Shown here one piece after another: positions 21,542 to 32,655 of a DNA stretch of 64,000 nucleotides; the stretch's first letter is position 1, and every line of letters starts with the position of its first letter. The notes under the pieces were generated by a model, which saw nothing but the letters and a program-made list of their open reading frames with translations, was not told the DNA's origin and ran no database searches. Origin of the DNA: Purpureocillium takamizusanense (taxonomy: Eukaryota; Ascomycota; Sordariomycetes; Hypocreales; Ophiocordycipitaceae); assembly GCF_022605165.1 (NCBI RefSeq), contig NC_063075.1:620001-684000 (forward strand), in the 5' to 3' direction. The position numbers and the translations under genes were made by a program.

Positions 21542-22860
21542 TCAGTTCGCCATAAGCGCAATGTGGCGCAGTTCTCTGGGCTTCAGTGTCAGTTGTAGAA
21601 TGACGTTGACTCGGGGCATATGCTTACCCTTCTACTTGATGGCCGACCTTGATGGGTGGGTAGGACGCCGCCGCACCCTCATCGCGGCCGAGCTTGGCCT
21701 GCTCGTCTCGAACTTGCTGCGCCCGCTCAGCCAGTGCGGGCACAGGCGCCAAGTCAAAGTCCGAGTTGAGATGCCAGAAGAGAGTGCTCGAGATGCGCAC
21801 AAGGGGCCGGTCGGGGAAGTCACGCTTGCGCTTCTCAATGGTCTCGACCGTCTTCTCGTTGACGGTTACTTCGTGGAAGCCAGCCTTGATCAGGCCGCCC
21901 GTTGCGTACTCGAGCTGCTTGCCAGCCTGCACCAGCAGGTAGTTGCCGGGGGGGATCTTGACGGCGATTCGGTCGCCAGTGTTGCGGGCCCAGATGTTCA
22001 GGCCAGGGTAGCGGGAGCGGCCATGAATAGTGAGGAAGTTGAGGTCGGTGTGGAAGCCAGCGAGAATGGTGTCCCTTTTGCCGTATTTGACCAAATCAGA
22101 AGCCGTCGGGGCCAGGAGATGGGGCCTGGGGAAAGGGGTCAGCCAAGAATTGCCCCGTCTTTCCAAGGGGGACTTGAGTGAACAAACCCGTAGCGCCCGG
22201 CGTCGCTAAAGTATTCTGCGGGCAGGCCCAGACCGACAGCGGTCATCTCGGACAGCTTGGACACACTGAAGGCCTATGTTAGCAGGAGGAGTCCCATGTT
22301 CGAATACGAGGGGCAACCAACGCATTCTTCATAGACGCGCCCCACTGATTCATGGTGGGAGCCCAGCGCTCCTTGATGTGTGCCGCTGCGGGGGTAACGT
22401 TGGCAGCGTTAAGGCCAGGAAACTCTGTGTCGTAGGGCGGCGGCTCGGCCATGCGCCAGAAGAAGCGGCACTTGGGATCGGGTTGATGGCCACTGATATC
22501 GAGAGGACGCTGCGACGGGTGAAGTCTCTTGATGACATCAAGGCACGGCTCGTCGACAGCGCACTTGGGCTTCTCCGTGTTCTCTAGGGTCACGCCAATT
22601 TGGTAGCTCAACTCGGGCCGCTCGTCCTTGCGCAACTCCTCGTCGGACTGCGCAAAATAGTCCTCGAGCAGATCGAGAAACGTGTCGTTGTCCTTGTCGG
22701 CCACACGAGAGTCGTGGAGGACGAGGGCGCCATAGGTGATGAGAGCGTCGGCTGCCTTGGCGCACTCTTGTTGCACTTCAGGCGAGTCGCGGGGCTTGTT
22801 AAGGTAGACGTCCAAGTCGATGACAGGAAGGTTCATCGACTGCTGCTGAGACGGATCCAT
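21542..22860 (-). CDS. 2-oxoglutarate/Fe(II)-dependent dioxygenase, isopenicillin N synthase-like
   Basis: Exons 22322-22860, 22188-22265, 21628-22125 and 21542-21575 give 382 residues. The last exon is only 34 nt and replaces an apparent stop at 21624 with the family-like ending HQVEGELRHIALMAN. The frame and the consensus donor GTAAGC support it. Metal ligands are His and Asp in GFHTDLNFLTIHG and His in KAGFHEVTVN; the 2-oxoglutarate Arg is in PLVRISSTLFWHLN. The N-terminal DIOX_N segment (LPVIDLDVYLN, ALITYGALVLHDSRV) is present. Such enzymes hydroxylate or oxidatively cyclise small molecules in the cytosol; here the substrate is unknown. Neighbours (purine permease, hydrophobin) give no pathway clue. 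A related group in fungi acts in clavaminate- or gibberellin-type chemistry, but no such assignment is justified. Confidence 0.88.
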
Positions 22861-24322
22861 GATGGGTGGTCGGTTGCTGCCTCTGGGTCGTCAAGTTCTG
22901 CCTCGTCGTTTGCCAAGGCTTGGGAGGTGTAAAGTCGAATGTCCGTCGTTGAGGGCTGGCAAACGAAGAAGAAGAATAAATAAACGTGTCTCCCGTTCTG
23001 GAACAAATAAATGCATGTGCCCCAGCACCACACGTGTGGGGGAGAGGCACGGCTTTGCTCGGCATGAACGACAAGCTCAATGCGGTAAACGATCCGCCCA
23101 GGGTTCCTGGAGGGGCGCCTGTTAGCGGACCCCGGAGCCGGCCGACGAGTGGGCTTTCAGTGGGGTGCTGAGATTCGAGAACGCCCTGGTTGGCCTCTTT
23201 GCACGCCCCTGCACGGTAGGGAGCTGGCTCAGGGGCTTTTGTGTCGTGCCCGCATCACTTCGAGCAGGTGACGGTGTGCCGGGCCGTGAATCGTGTGGAC
23301 GGCAGGAGGGAGCCTTTTAATGACTATGAGCCGCGTCAGGCCATCTGCGGGACTCTCCAGCGACGGCGCGATCCGGAGCGGCACATGGCGACGCGGGAGG
23401 TCTATTAAGGCCGAGAGCAGATGCAAGAGGAAGCACGATGCAAAGGACGGGAGGCATTTGATGGCGAGAGTCTTGTTTGATTGTCCCTTGTGCACAATGA
23501 GCAAGTGCACACGCACATATGGCTGGCTCCTTCCTTCTCAAGGATGAGGCCTTGGGTGGAACAAATAGGCAAATGGCATGGGCGCTCACAAGAACCTGGG
23601 ACGTTCCTTCCCTCAGACGCCTTGCCTCAGAAGCACCTGTACAGTACCTAGTACTTCGTACATCAGGGCAATGGAGCTCCGTGAACCAAACGGGTGTGTA
23701 TGGAAGTCCAACGACGTACTAACCTCTGCCAGCCTTGACGCTTTGCCCCAGACACGGGCATGAGCGGCTATGCGTGGCTGCGCCCAGAGGTCTGGGCCGC
23801 CCAAATTGGTAATTGTGCCTATCTTGAAGTTCGCAGGCTTCCTCTACAGATGGGGTGTTTTATGAGCTGTCCTAACTGGGCATTCGGACAATCGGCTTCT
23901 TAAGGCGAGCGGTACGACGGGACCTTTACGGCTAGTTTACCTAAGTGAAGGGAACTGCTTTCACAGTCCAAGCATCGTTCAAGGCCCTCCCGTTCATCCT
24001 TCTGCACACGACGGTCACTGTTCTCACAAACCTTCTTGGGTACTGGGTAGGCTTGACTACGTCTCGCGCAATGATCTCAGTCACGCCACAACGGATTGTC
24101 AACGTTCACACTGGTTCCAGAACTGGGGCGTTTTCATTTCAAAAACGGCCTGTTTATCATTCATCTAATACGAGACGAACTCAGGCCTATTTCTTGAGCA
24201 AATATCCGTCTTTGTGAAGTGTAAGAGCATAGTCTCTCCCGCGCTGCGACACGTCAGAGACGATGCCGGCTCGAGCTCGCTTTCGCCCCCAGCACCGTCC
24301 TGCTCGAACCACGCGCCCTTAT
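22861..24322. other. intergenic region, no gene seen
   Basis: About 1.46 kb between the dioxygenase start and the hydrophobin stop. Six-frame reading shows only short frames without motifs. One copy of TACTTCGTA is at 23652-23660. The left end should contain the dioxygenase promoter. Confidence 0.5.
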
Positions 24323-24812
24323 TTAGGCGCCGACAGTCTTCTTGATGTGCAGGCACGGGAGCGCCAGGAACGAGAACCCCTCCATGAAACAGCAAAGGGC
24401 GTGCCCCTTATTCTCCTTCTTGCAGGTCTGCTGGAAGCCGGTCGCGTTGGTGGGCGTGCCGGGGACTGCAGGCAAACAAACAACCGTCAGTCAGATTGAT
24501 CACGGGCTTTCGTTATACACACGCATATATATATGTAATAAGGGCAAGTCGACGGCTCATGGGCCTATCATGCCATCTCAACGACGGGAGGGGAAAAAGT
24601 AAAAGCTCAGACGAACCTCCGGCGCAGTCTATGCCGACCGCAATCTTGTCAAAGATGTCCACTTGCTTGTCGCAGCACGCCGGGGTGCTGAACAGTCCGT
24701 TGCAGATCCCGCCGCCGCCGCGGCGGTCCAGCGCCTGGACCTGCTGCTGCTGCTCAGGGGTGGCGAGGGCGCCGGCAAGAGAGGCCAGGACGGTGACGGC
24801 AGTGAACTTCAT
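24323..24812 (-). CDS. class II hydrophobin
   Basis: Exons 24617-24812 and 24323-24465 give 112 residues. The signal peptide is MKFTAVTVLASLAGALA. The eight hydrophobin cysteines are in order: C in ICNG, the CC pair in PACCDK, C in IDCAG, C in QTCKK, the CC pair in ALCCFM, and C in LPCLH. The spacing C-x8-CC-x15-C and C-x9-CC-x11-C is that of class II, as in Trichoderma HFB1/HFB2 and cryparin. The intron falls right after the fourth cysteine block (GCCGGAG|GTTCGT...TGCAG). Secreted hydrophobins self-assemble at air-water interfaces and coat spores and hyphae. A TATA-like element lies about 130 bp upstream on the coding strand. A short Q run (PEQQQQ) follows the signal peptide. The family call is secure; which paralogue it is cannot be told. 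Confidence 0.95.
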
Positions 24813-24942
24813 GGTGACTCGTCTTTCTTTGCAGATTGTCGATGTTAAGCAGGTGAGGAAAGTATCGTGGGAGATGCGAATGCAGGTCAAGAGTGTTGCT
24901 ATGATTGTATTCTAGACTTGACCTGGGTAAAGGTCCTGCTGT

Positions 24943-24950
24943 CTTATATA
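24943..24950 (-). promoter_or_regulatory. TATA-like element of the hydrophobin gene
   Basis: On the minus strand this reads TATATAAG, about 130 bp before the hydrophobin ATG. It suits a strongly expressed gene. Assignment is by position and sequence only. Confidence 0.5.
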
Positions 24951-25882
24951 CCCATACTCGAAGCCGCTTTCGACTTCAATCAAGCCTGGCTTTGATAGAT
25001 CATGGATCCTGGCCTTCTTCCACGTAGCATGGACTCGCCACGAATCATCGTGATACACCACACCCGTTCCCAACGAGCTGAAGCCAAAGCCCAATTTCTG
25101 TTTCATCTAGCGTCATATGCCGTAGCATCCTCTCGTTTGTAAACCCAACTCCACACACACACACACACACACACACACATCATCTCCGGCCGAGTCGTGT
25201 GGGATACAGACTCGGATGCCCTCCCGAGGTGCAACACACGGCCGAGGGGCGGATCAGAGAAGCCCAGACTGCCATTGGAAATCCAGAGCCGTGGCGACTC
25301 TATCTCGTCCGAGGAAGCTGAAATGAGAATCAGAGCGACTCCCGGTATTGCCCGACAGTCTCTTGCGACTGCGAGGCCCGTCTCACCACACCCGACCACG
25401 GCGGCCGGTTGCAACGACTCGGTTTCGATCTTCCCGAATCGTCCAGTTATGGGCGTCTGGTCTGGCGATCCCGAAGGATTTCGTGTTTTCCTTCAGCTTG
25501 TCTAGGATGGGCTCCCATGCGATACGCGTGGTTATCGAGGGTTCAGAACTCCTTCCACACCGATGGGCCGCGGTCCGCCGTAGACTATACGATCTGTGAC
25601 CCCGTATCACTTCAACTGGATCCTACAATCCAGACCTCGGGTACCACCCCAAGCAACCCAAATGTTCGCGGTTTACAGCTCCGTGAAGTGAAGCAATTGG
25701 ACATGCCCTAACCGCAACGTAGTCATCCTCGGCAAGATGGGGGCCTCTATCAAAGCGGCGCCTGCCCGTTTCAGCCAGCGAAACCTTCAACAAAGAAACT
25801 TGTATCTTCAAGTCTTTTAGAAGCCCTTCGCCGTAAAGGCATTTCGCTTAATATACACAACGCCACTTTCAACCGCCTGCAT
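24951..25882. other. intergenic region upstream of the hydrophobin
   Basis: No gene is supported. A (CA)n tract is at 25152-25179. The rest shows only short open frames without motifs. It should carry upstream regulatory DNA for the hydrophobin and the 3' end of the complex I subunit gene. Confidence 0.5.
25152..25179. repeat. (CA)n microsatellite
   Basis: Fourteen CA units, about 340 bp upstream of the hydrophobin start. Confidence 0.95.
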
Positions 25883-26715
25883 CTACGCCTTGCCCGCCCG
25901 CTCGGCCTCCAGTTCCCGCTCAGCCTGCTGATAGTACTTGGCCGTGTCCACGCCGTGCTGGTTGTGGTTGACAAAGTTGAACCACGGCACCGTGCTGATA
26001 AACAGCGCCGAGTACCGGCTCTGCCGAGCGGCCACGCCCTGCAGGTACGGGCTCAACCGGCTCTCTCCGTACAGGGGCTGGCCCGCCTTCACCTTGGAGA
26101 CCATCTCCCGCATGTCCATCTCACGCTCGCGAGCGTTCTCCGTTGCACCGTAGAACCGCACTGGAGCCGGGTTAGCATGTGTCGCCCGTGTTTGCAACCA
26201 TTCTGACTCGGAGACGGTCTCAGGTCGGGGCTGGTGGTGGCGGTGAACACGTACGAGCGGAGCGCTGGTAGAAAAAGAGGAAGCCGCCGGCCAGGCCGAC
26301 AAAGCCGGCTAACCGCATGGCCTTGGCGAAACCGCCCTTGCCGACATACGAGGGCGCAAACTTCTCCATGGTGTACAGCGCACCGGGGGCGAACGCCGCG
26401 GTAGCCAGACCGGCGAGGTAGTCGGAGGTCCGGGCATAGCCCACGACGCGCTTGAAGTGACTGCTTCAGATCAGCGACCAATCCCTAGCTATACGCCCCA
26501 TCCAATTGTTCCTGGGTAGCCGTCTGTCGTCGCATTGGGATCGCGGGGGGCAACGTACGGGTCATTGTCGATGAGCTGTAGATATCTCAAGTCAGCCTCC
26601 TATGCGTCCATTGAGTTACAATACTGGGCGAATCGCATACCGGGTAGTCCGTCTGGACGACCTTGCTCGTCCCGACGTAGGTTTGCGGGCTCTGCTTCGT
26701 CGTAGTATCGGCCAT
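25883..26715 (-). CDS. NADH:ubiquinone oxidoreductase 21-kDa subunit (mitochondrial complex I)
   Basis: Exons 26641-26715, 26559-26575, 26255-26460 and 25883-26160 give 191 residues. The joined sequence MADTTTK...SKVVQTDYP-LIDNDP-HFKRVVGYAR, then GGFAKAMRLAGFVGLAGGF, RFYGATENAREREMDMREMV and FNFVNHNQHGVDTAKYYQQA, matches the accessory 20.9/21-kDa subunit of fungal respiratory complex I (NUXM-like), as I recall it from Neurospora. It should sit in the mitochondrial inner membrane with two central hydrophobic segments (about residues 40-95). Exon 2 is a 17-nt microexon encoding LIDND plus two bases of a Pro codon. It shares a 314-bp divergent promoter with the Csm3 homologue. Identity rests on recalled homologues, not a search. 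Confidence 0.85.
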
Positions 26716-27029
26716 GGTGCAGCTGTTGTCGCCCAAGGCTGTCCCCTCTCAATTGAGCCGGTTGTTGGTAAGGTCGTCGAGAGTTCGAGCTGCAGGTCGT
26801 GGGTGCCTCAGGAAACATCACGTGACTGTTTATATGATTTCAACTGGACGAATAAAATCACGCGTGTGGGTCAGCGTAAGGTACGCACGGTACGTACCGA
26901 GCACTATCAAGTCGCGTCCCCCACTATCGAGACGCGTAGAGAGCCCGTTATGGCACGTTCACGACATCGTCCCAAGGTGACAATCCTGATCAGACAAAAT
27001 CAGCCAAGGGTGATACAACAATTTCGAGA
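26716..27029. promoter_or_regulatory. divergent promoter between complex I subunit and Csm3 genes
   Basis: A 314-bp gap between start codons of opposite-strand genes. It must serve both. No clear TATA box is seen. Confidence 0.5.
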
Positions 27030-27911
27030 ATGCCCTCCGCAGTAACAGCTGGGCAAAAGCCCACGCACGACGATCTCGACAACTATGCCGTAAACGACCT
27101 CTCCGACGACCCCTTCGCCTCACCCAGCCCGCAGTCCAAGAAGCGCAAGGAGCCCGCCTCCTCCTCCAACGCCCTCGGCATAGACGAAGAGGTCTCCGTG
27201 CAGAAGCGCGCCCGCGTACCAGCCGTCAAGCTCGACGAAGATCGCCTCCTCGGCCCTGCCGGCATCCCGCGCCTGCGCCAGCGGGCCTCCCGTAGCCTGA
27301 AGATCAAGGGCAAGGGCCACGAGTTCTCCGACGCGGCGCGCCTCCTCTCCTTCTACCAGCTATGGCTCGACGACCTGTTTCCCAAGGCGCGGTTCCTCGA
27401 CGCGCTGGCCATGGTGGAGAAGGCCGGGCACAAGAAGCGCGTCATGACGGCGCGCAACGAGTGGATAAACGAGGGCCGGCCCAAGTCTGGCGCGGACGAG
27501 GACGAATACGAGGCGCGCGACAATGGGCACGACGACGCCACCGTGGACGTGGAACATGGCACGGATGCAACCGCCGGAGGACTTGAAAGACCACAAACAC
27601 CGCTGCAAGACGTACCGGGCGATGACGACCTCTACGCCGCGACGCCGCGAGCGCGTACAGCCACCCGCCGGGACGTTCCCGAGGACGACGACCTGGATGC
27701 CCTAATTGCGGAAGCAGAGGGCCAGGACTTGCCATCCAATAAAACCAGACAATCACACACAGAACCGGACGAAGACGATTTAGACGCCCTTATAGCCGAG
27801 GCAGAGGGTCAAGATGCCGCCGCGTCATCCAACACCAAGTCGGCAAGCACAGGTGATGGTGATGAGTTTGCAGACGAGGAGGCGGCGATGTTGGAAATGG
27901 GTAGCCCGTGA
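27030..27911 (+). CDS. CSM3: Csm3/Swi3 replication fork protection protein (Tipin homologue)
   Basis: A single exon of 293 residues. The Swi3 domain spans about residues 75-155: LLGPAGIPRLRQRASRSLKI, then GHEFSDAARLLSFYQLWLDD, LFPKARFLDALAMVEKAGHK and KRVMTARNEWINE. These match the Csm3/Swi3/Tipin family, which pairs with Tof1/Swi1/Timeless on the replisome to stabilise stalled forks and assist checkpoint signalling and cohesion. It acts in the nucleus; a basic KKRK cluster near residue 37 could be an import signal. The acidic C-terminal third has two repeats of EDDDLDALIAEAEGQD-like sequence, likely for protein contacts. The start (agaATGccc) follows an in-frame gap and fits the family's acidic N-terminus. 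Confidence 0.92.
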   Translation: MPSAVTAGQKPTHDDLDNYAVNDLSDDPFASPSPQSKKRKEPASSSNALGIDEEVSVQKRARVPAVKLDEDRLLGPAGIPRLRQRASRSLKIKGKGHEFSDAARLLSFYQLWLDDLFPKARFLDALAMVEKAGHKKRVMTARNEWINEGRPKSGADEDEYEARDNGHDDATVDVEHGTDATAGGLERPQTPLQDVPGDDDLYAATPRARTATRRDVPEDDDLDALIAEAEGQDLPSNKTRQSHTEPDEDDLDALIAEAEGQDAAASSNTKSASTGDGDEFADEEAAMLEMGSP

Positions 27912-28161
27912 CAGGGCCTAGGGGTAGGCAACGCAATGGATGGCGATGCGGTTCATAGAGCGCGAGTTTGACGCAGCATCGGTATACATAGCAGCATGTA
28001 AAATCACTTCCGAGTTACAGCGGGCATTTGAATGAAATCAAGAAACAGAGCCCAAGGGCTAGTATATTGTACAGATGACAACACCCCTACTGTGTGGTCA
28101 TCTCCTGGAGACCTTTACCGTTTGCGCCGTGACCGTCCGCTCCCAAACAAATATTTTCCCG

Positions 28162-28549
28162 TCATGTGAGGCGGAGACGCTTGGGCGCGCCCCCGCCGGC
28201 TTGTCTGCTCCGCTTCGTCCCCGGTGTTACTTTCAGTATATAGTTGTTGGCTGCTGTATCTGAAAGGATGCCACTATCGGGCCTGAGCACCTCGCTTCGA
28301 TTTCGCTTCTGGATCCTTCGCTCCTCGACCTTCAAGGCCCAGAGGAGGGTAACGAGGACCTCCTGCGACGGCAAAGTGATGTCGCTCAGACATTGCGTCA
28401 GTTGGCGAACTTCATCGCGCGTCACTCCGGACTCGCTCCGCAAGTTCTCGACCCGATCGTCGCATCCCTCAGCAGAGACCAACCGCAATGCCTCCATCGT
28501 CGCATCCATCAAGGGACGCGCCAGATTGGGGCTGCTGGATAGGATCTGT
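28162..28549 (-). other. open tail translated only from unspliced hacA mRNA
   Basis: The frame of the unspliced message stays open past the spliced-form stop for about 129 more codons to 28162. Words such as ARPLMDATMEALRLVSAEG and DEVRQLTQCLSDITLPSQEV look like ordinary protein with an amphipathic helix pattern. It may be a C-terminal regulatory region of the unspliced factor or simple overhang. It overlaps no other gene. Confidence 0.45.
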
Positions 28550-29823
28550 CTAAGAGACTTGAATCTCAGGGTCGTGGACTTGCGGCTCGAAACCGTAGTC
28601 CGCAGCGGCGAAGTCGCTCGCTGCCATAATGTCAGAGGCGGCGTGGTTTGCCTCGTCGTTGAGGAAGTCGTCGATGTTGAAGGGGTCGAAACTTGCGACG
28701 CCGGTGGCAGAGTCACCAACCAGATAATCGTCGTCAAGAGTTGAGGAGTTGGGAGAAGCGAGAAGCGAGCTTTCGAGGACATAGCGATCTGCATCAAAGG
28801 TCGCTGACAGGCCGAGAGAATCGCTGAGGCTGAAATCATCGTCATCCTGAGGAACAGAGTCCAGGCCAAGAGGGGTGACTGAGTCTGAGAGTCCGTGAAC
28901 GACTTGGGCACCTCCGCCGACGTGTGACACGGCAGGTCGCACAACATCTCTGCAGGACGTTGTGTCAGGTCGGGAGAGGTGACCATGGTCTGTTCACTAG
29001 ACTCAGCAGACTCGGGCTTGGCATCGGAGACGGGGCCGAGCTCGGGTGATAGCGACGCTGGGTTGACAGTGGGGTTGGAGTTGGAGAGCATGAGCTGGTC
29101 CACGAGGTTGGCAGCGGAGTCGCTCATGATCTTGAGGCCGTCTTGGGAGCTAAAGAGCTGCTGGGACAGTGTGATCTGATTGTCGCGGAGAGGGTCGAGG
29201 GGAGACGAGGCACACGCGCCGACGCCTGAGGCACGTCGGACACGATTCAGCTCGGCCGCCAACAACTTGTTTGCTTTTTCGGCGTTGGCGAGAGCCGTCT
29301 CGAGCTCTTTTGTCTTCTTTTCGAGGGCCTCAACCTCGAGCCTCTTGCGCTCACGAGATGATTGGGCGGCACGACGATTCCGTAGAACCCGCTCAACCCG
29401 GCGCTGCTCCTTCTCATCTTCGGTTTTGGCTCGTTTTCTGAGGCACATTAGCGGCGACGTTGCGACGGTCTGACTTCATTTAGCTTACCTCGGTGGAAGG
29501 TTAGTCTTAGGCTCAGGGAGGACCTGGCCCCATGACTTGCGCTTCTTCGCCGGCTTCTTGTCCGATGACTCGGGTGAGACCTCGGCCTCGGCCTCGGCCT
29601 CCGCCGATGTGAGATCCTCCGGAACGACGGACAGGCGTGAGCTCTGGGCGTCATCGACGTACGATTTAGGAGTCATCATGTCCATGGGATTGATGGTGGC
29701 TGAAGGAGAGGACGGGGTAGTGGTGGAGAAGAGGGAAGGGTAGCTGTCGCCAGGCGTTGAGACAAACGACTCAACGGGCGACGCCTCCAGGTTGGCCATC
29801 GGGGATGTTTGCTGTAACGCCAT
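28550..29823 (-). CDS. hacA: HacA/Hac1 bZIP transcription factor of the unfolded protein response (spliced form)
   Basis: HacA activates endoplasmic-reticulum folding genes after IRE1 splices its mRNA in the cytosol. Exon 1 is 29489-29823, followed by a normal intron (29438-29488, GTAAGC...CTCAG), then 28933-29437. Exons after the conventional splice give the bZIP: basic region ERVLRNRRAAQSSRERKRLE (about residues 123-142) and a leucine zipper running LEKKTKELETALANAEKANK. Removing the predicted 20-nt IRE1 intron (28913-28932) shifts the frame to 28550-28912, giving 400 residues. The new frame is acidic and Ser/Asp-rich (SVPQDDDDFSLSDSLGLSAT, FDPFNIDDFLNDEA, ending YGFEPQVHDPEIQVS), as in the activation domain of fungal HacA. 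Without that splice the frame runs to 28162, giving 536 residues. A start at the ninth codon (29799) is also possible. Confidence 0.93.
28913..28932 (-). other. predicted IRE1-type unconventional 20-nt intron of hacA
   Basis: On the coding strand the 5' site is CTG|CCGTG, within the seven-base loop CTGCCGT flanked by GTGCGAC and GTCACAC, which can pair with one mismatch. This matches the CNG|CNGN loop cut by IRE1. A cut 20 nt later (GCGGA|GGTGCC), in the loop closed by GGC/GCC, moves the frame into the acidic C-terminus. The ends are not GT-AG. The 20-nt length agrees with known hacA/hac1 introns of filamentous fungi. The 5' site is firm; the 3' site could shift by a few bases. Confidence 0.8.
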
Positions 29824-32655
29824 TGTGTGCGGTATTGTCGAGTAGGCGGTGCCCAGGCGACGTAGCGCTATTGATCTGAGTACAGTGGTGTAGCAAGCAA
29901 AGGAGTGCCAGTTCCCTTCAAAGCAGTTATACGTTCAACTGCATCGTAGGCAGCGACCCATCGAGTGAGTCAGCGCCAGATGTGGGGGGGATGGTGGTCA
30001 ACGAAAGCAGGATGAGTCAGGTGACGATGGCGGTCCAGGACGGCGAGGACAAGTGTCTTGATCCCTTTGGTCGTGGCCGATGATAGTAGAGGCGGGACGT
30101 GGTGGAGGGCAGGCACCTCTTTATGTTCAGGACACGTTGGTTATTTGGGGTTGATGCCTGAGGCAGAAAGGGGGGCTGATGATGGGCAGGGATGCAGGCA
30201 AAAGGGGAAGGGGATGGAGGGAGGCAGCAGGAACAGGGAGACCTGCGCGTTTGGCTTCAGGGGAGTGGGGGCCAGCCTGACTTAGCGTTTGGCAGAGACC
30301 TCCACAGCGCAGCAGACGCTGTGTGGCGGGCCAATCCAGGCCGTGCGTGCGCCAACGCGGGCGCTGTGGCCGCGGCGCCTGAGGTGGCGAAGCCCCGTAA
30401 GCGCAGCGGGCTGACGCTTTTCTTACGAGGACAACACGAGGGGACGGCCACGCTCTGGCGTATGCGCTGCAGCCCGGCTGGCTCGTTGCATCGCGCCCCC
30501 CGGCTAGCTGTTCGTGGGCTCTCGTGCGAAGTACATATGTACGTACGCAGGGGCTGGGCTGGGCTGGTCCGTGAATGGCTCGTTGCGTGGCTTTTGATCA
30601 TGGACCTGCCGGATTGCTCGCGACGGGAATATTGGTCCCTGGTAGTAATCTAGGTGCAGTATTATGCGCGTTCAGTAACTAACTACACGGGTCTGCCAGC
30701 ACGGGCAATGGGGAGTGACAGGGTACCAAGGTCCCTGAGTAATCGGTCGGTCGAGGCCTGCGGCGACAACTTGAATCAATAATAACGAACGGGATGTTAC
30801 CTACTACTAAGGTGCCAGGGTACCTGGCTACGAGTGCCTTGCCGACCAGCCAGGGCACCCGCGGCTTGTTCGGGCTTGGGATTCAATGCTGCATGGCACA
30901 CAAGCCAAACCTGCCACCACCACCACCGTCAATATATGTTATGAGTACAATCTCGACCACTTTGCCTCCGGGTCCAACGCATTCTTGGCTGTGACTCGAG
31001 GCGGCATGGCTTGTTTTGGCCCGAGCGGGCCGCCGCCCGAAGTCGAAACGGATTCCAGGGGGGGCTCGCTGGATGGAATGTGTGCTCGCTCAGCCCGGTT
31101 CACCCCCTCGCGTTACCAACTCTCGCCTAATAATACGTAGCTACGAGATACGTACTACGGAATACGTACCTGTCACAAGAAACAGCCGCATTGCCGGCCC
31201 GTGCCCGCAGGTCATCCATCTGCCGTCGGTCAGCCCAGAGGGCAAACTCGGCTCGCCGCGTCGTCACAAAGCCCACGGCCCAGCAGCGCTCGTTGAATGC
31301 CCGCGTAGATCCGGGGTTCGGCTCATCCCAACGGACGACGCTCGACTCGGAACCCCGGAATATTCGATCGTGTTCCATGCTGATCGGAAGGCAGCCTGAA
31401 ACGGGCAGCTCGACACCAGCGGGCCCATGTGGACCAGTGGGCCGTCAGAAGGGGCGGTGGGCATGATGCTTGGCCCGCCATGCGCCTTGGAGCAGCACGA
31501 CTCCATCGTCGTCCTGCGACGGGCGGAGCGCCGCGCATAGAGCATGATGCATGGACTCTGTCAGACAGAGATGCAGCATGTTCGGCATACAGTATGCCTG
31601 TGATGACTTGTCAATGCTCGTCGTACGACTGCAGCGCTGCGCTGGGCCTGGTCCGGGCTGGCCGGCGTCTCGATCCAGATGGATGCCTCGCCCCAACTCC
31701 GTGGCGCCCTCCCTGTTGTGGGGTTCCGCTTGGATGGTCCCGACAATAGCACCTGCTGCATCAAGTTCAAAGCACTAGGGCACGGGCAGCAGGAGCAACA
31801 TGCGCACAAAGACAAGCCACCAGCTTTGTCTGCGGCTCCAAACCAGCCACCTTTGGCGGGGTCATGCCCTCGGGTCATGATGGTATTGAGAGAAGTAATT
31901 CCAAACTACCCTAAAGACCTTCACTTGTTTGGTCGATTCCTCTTCTCTGCCTCACCAGCGACCAAAGGCATGGAGTAGTAAGCTTGAGACAAAGACGCAT
32001 AATGTTCCCTGAGAGTTACACAGCCTAGGGAGACCGCAGGTGGCAGCGTCAGCGCCAAACCCTGCTAGATTCGTTGTGTCGCAGAGGCTGGGACAATCGA
32101 GTACTACACGAAGTGCGAGGGAAGTCTTTGAATAGCGCAATTCCACCGTGCCTCTCCGGTCGTGGAGCGGATGCGATCCGTTTGTCTAGGGGGCCAGATG
32201 CAACGCAACGCTACTTGATGCTCCCATTGGGGCTTGATCCGACAGTGGAGGCTCCTAACGCAGGCGATGTCGCGCCGTCAGCAGGGAGCCGGCGATTGCT
32301 ACGTACGGGTCCTCGGTGCCATGTCTAACTGTTAACTACAGTTTTCTCGAACGGTGTTGTGCGGTCAGCGCGTTGGTGGGTGCGAGAACAGGTGTGACCT
32401 CACACATTATTGCGATCCGCAGCGTCAAGACGCCGTTGCTTGTCGTATGCCTGCGAAAGTAGTGACCGGGGCCGATTCCTTACAAACAAACATCCGTTCG
32501 GTTGGCAGACGCAGCAGGAGCAACGACGGAAAGCAACAACTCCACAAACGGGAGGTACGCAAAGAAGTCGGATCGCGAGGCTGGCCGCGCTTTAACCCCT
32601 CAATTACCTGTCCTGTCCTGTACTTTGTACCGTAGGAGGTCGTCTTCGGCACAAA
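29824..32655. other. 2.8-kb intergenic region, no gene seen
   Basis: Between the hacA start and the GMC oxidoreductase start, both promoters must lie here. Six-frame reading gives only short frames without motifs. No repeats of note except GGCTGG runs near 30550-30570 and palindromic TACGTA words near 31135-31170. A long hacA leader with upstream reading frames is possible but not shown. Confidence 0.5.

Noticed and set aside
22276..22330. Possible tRNA B-box (GTTCGAATAC)
   Set aside because: No A-box or cloverleaf pairing around it, and it lies in an intron of the dioxygenase gene.
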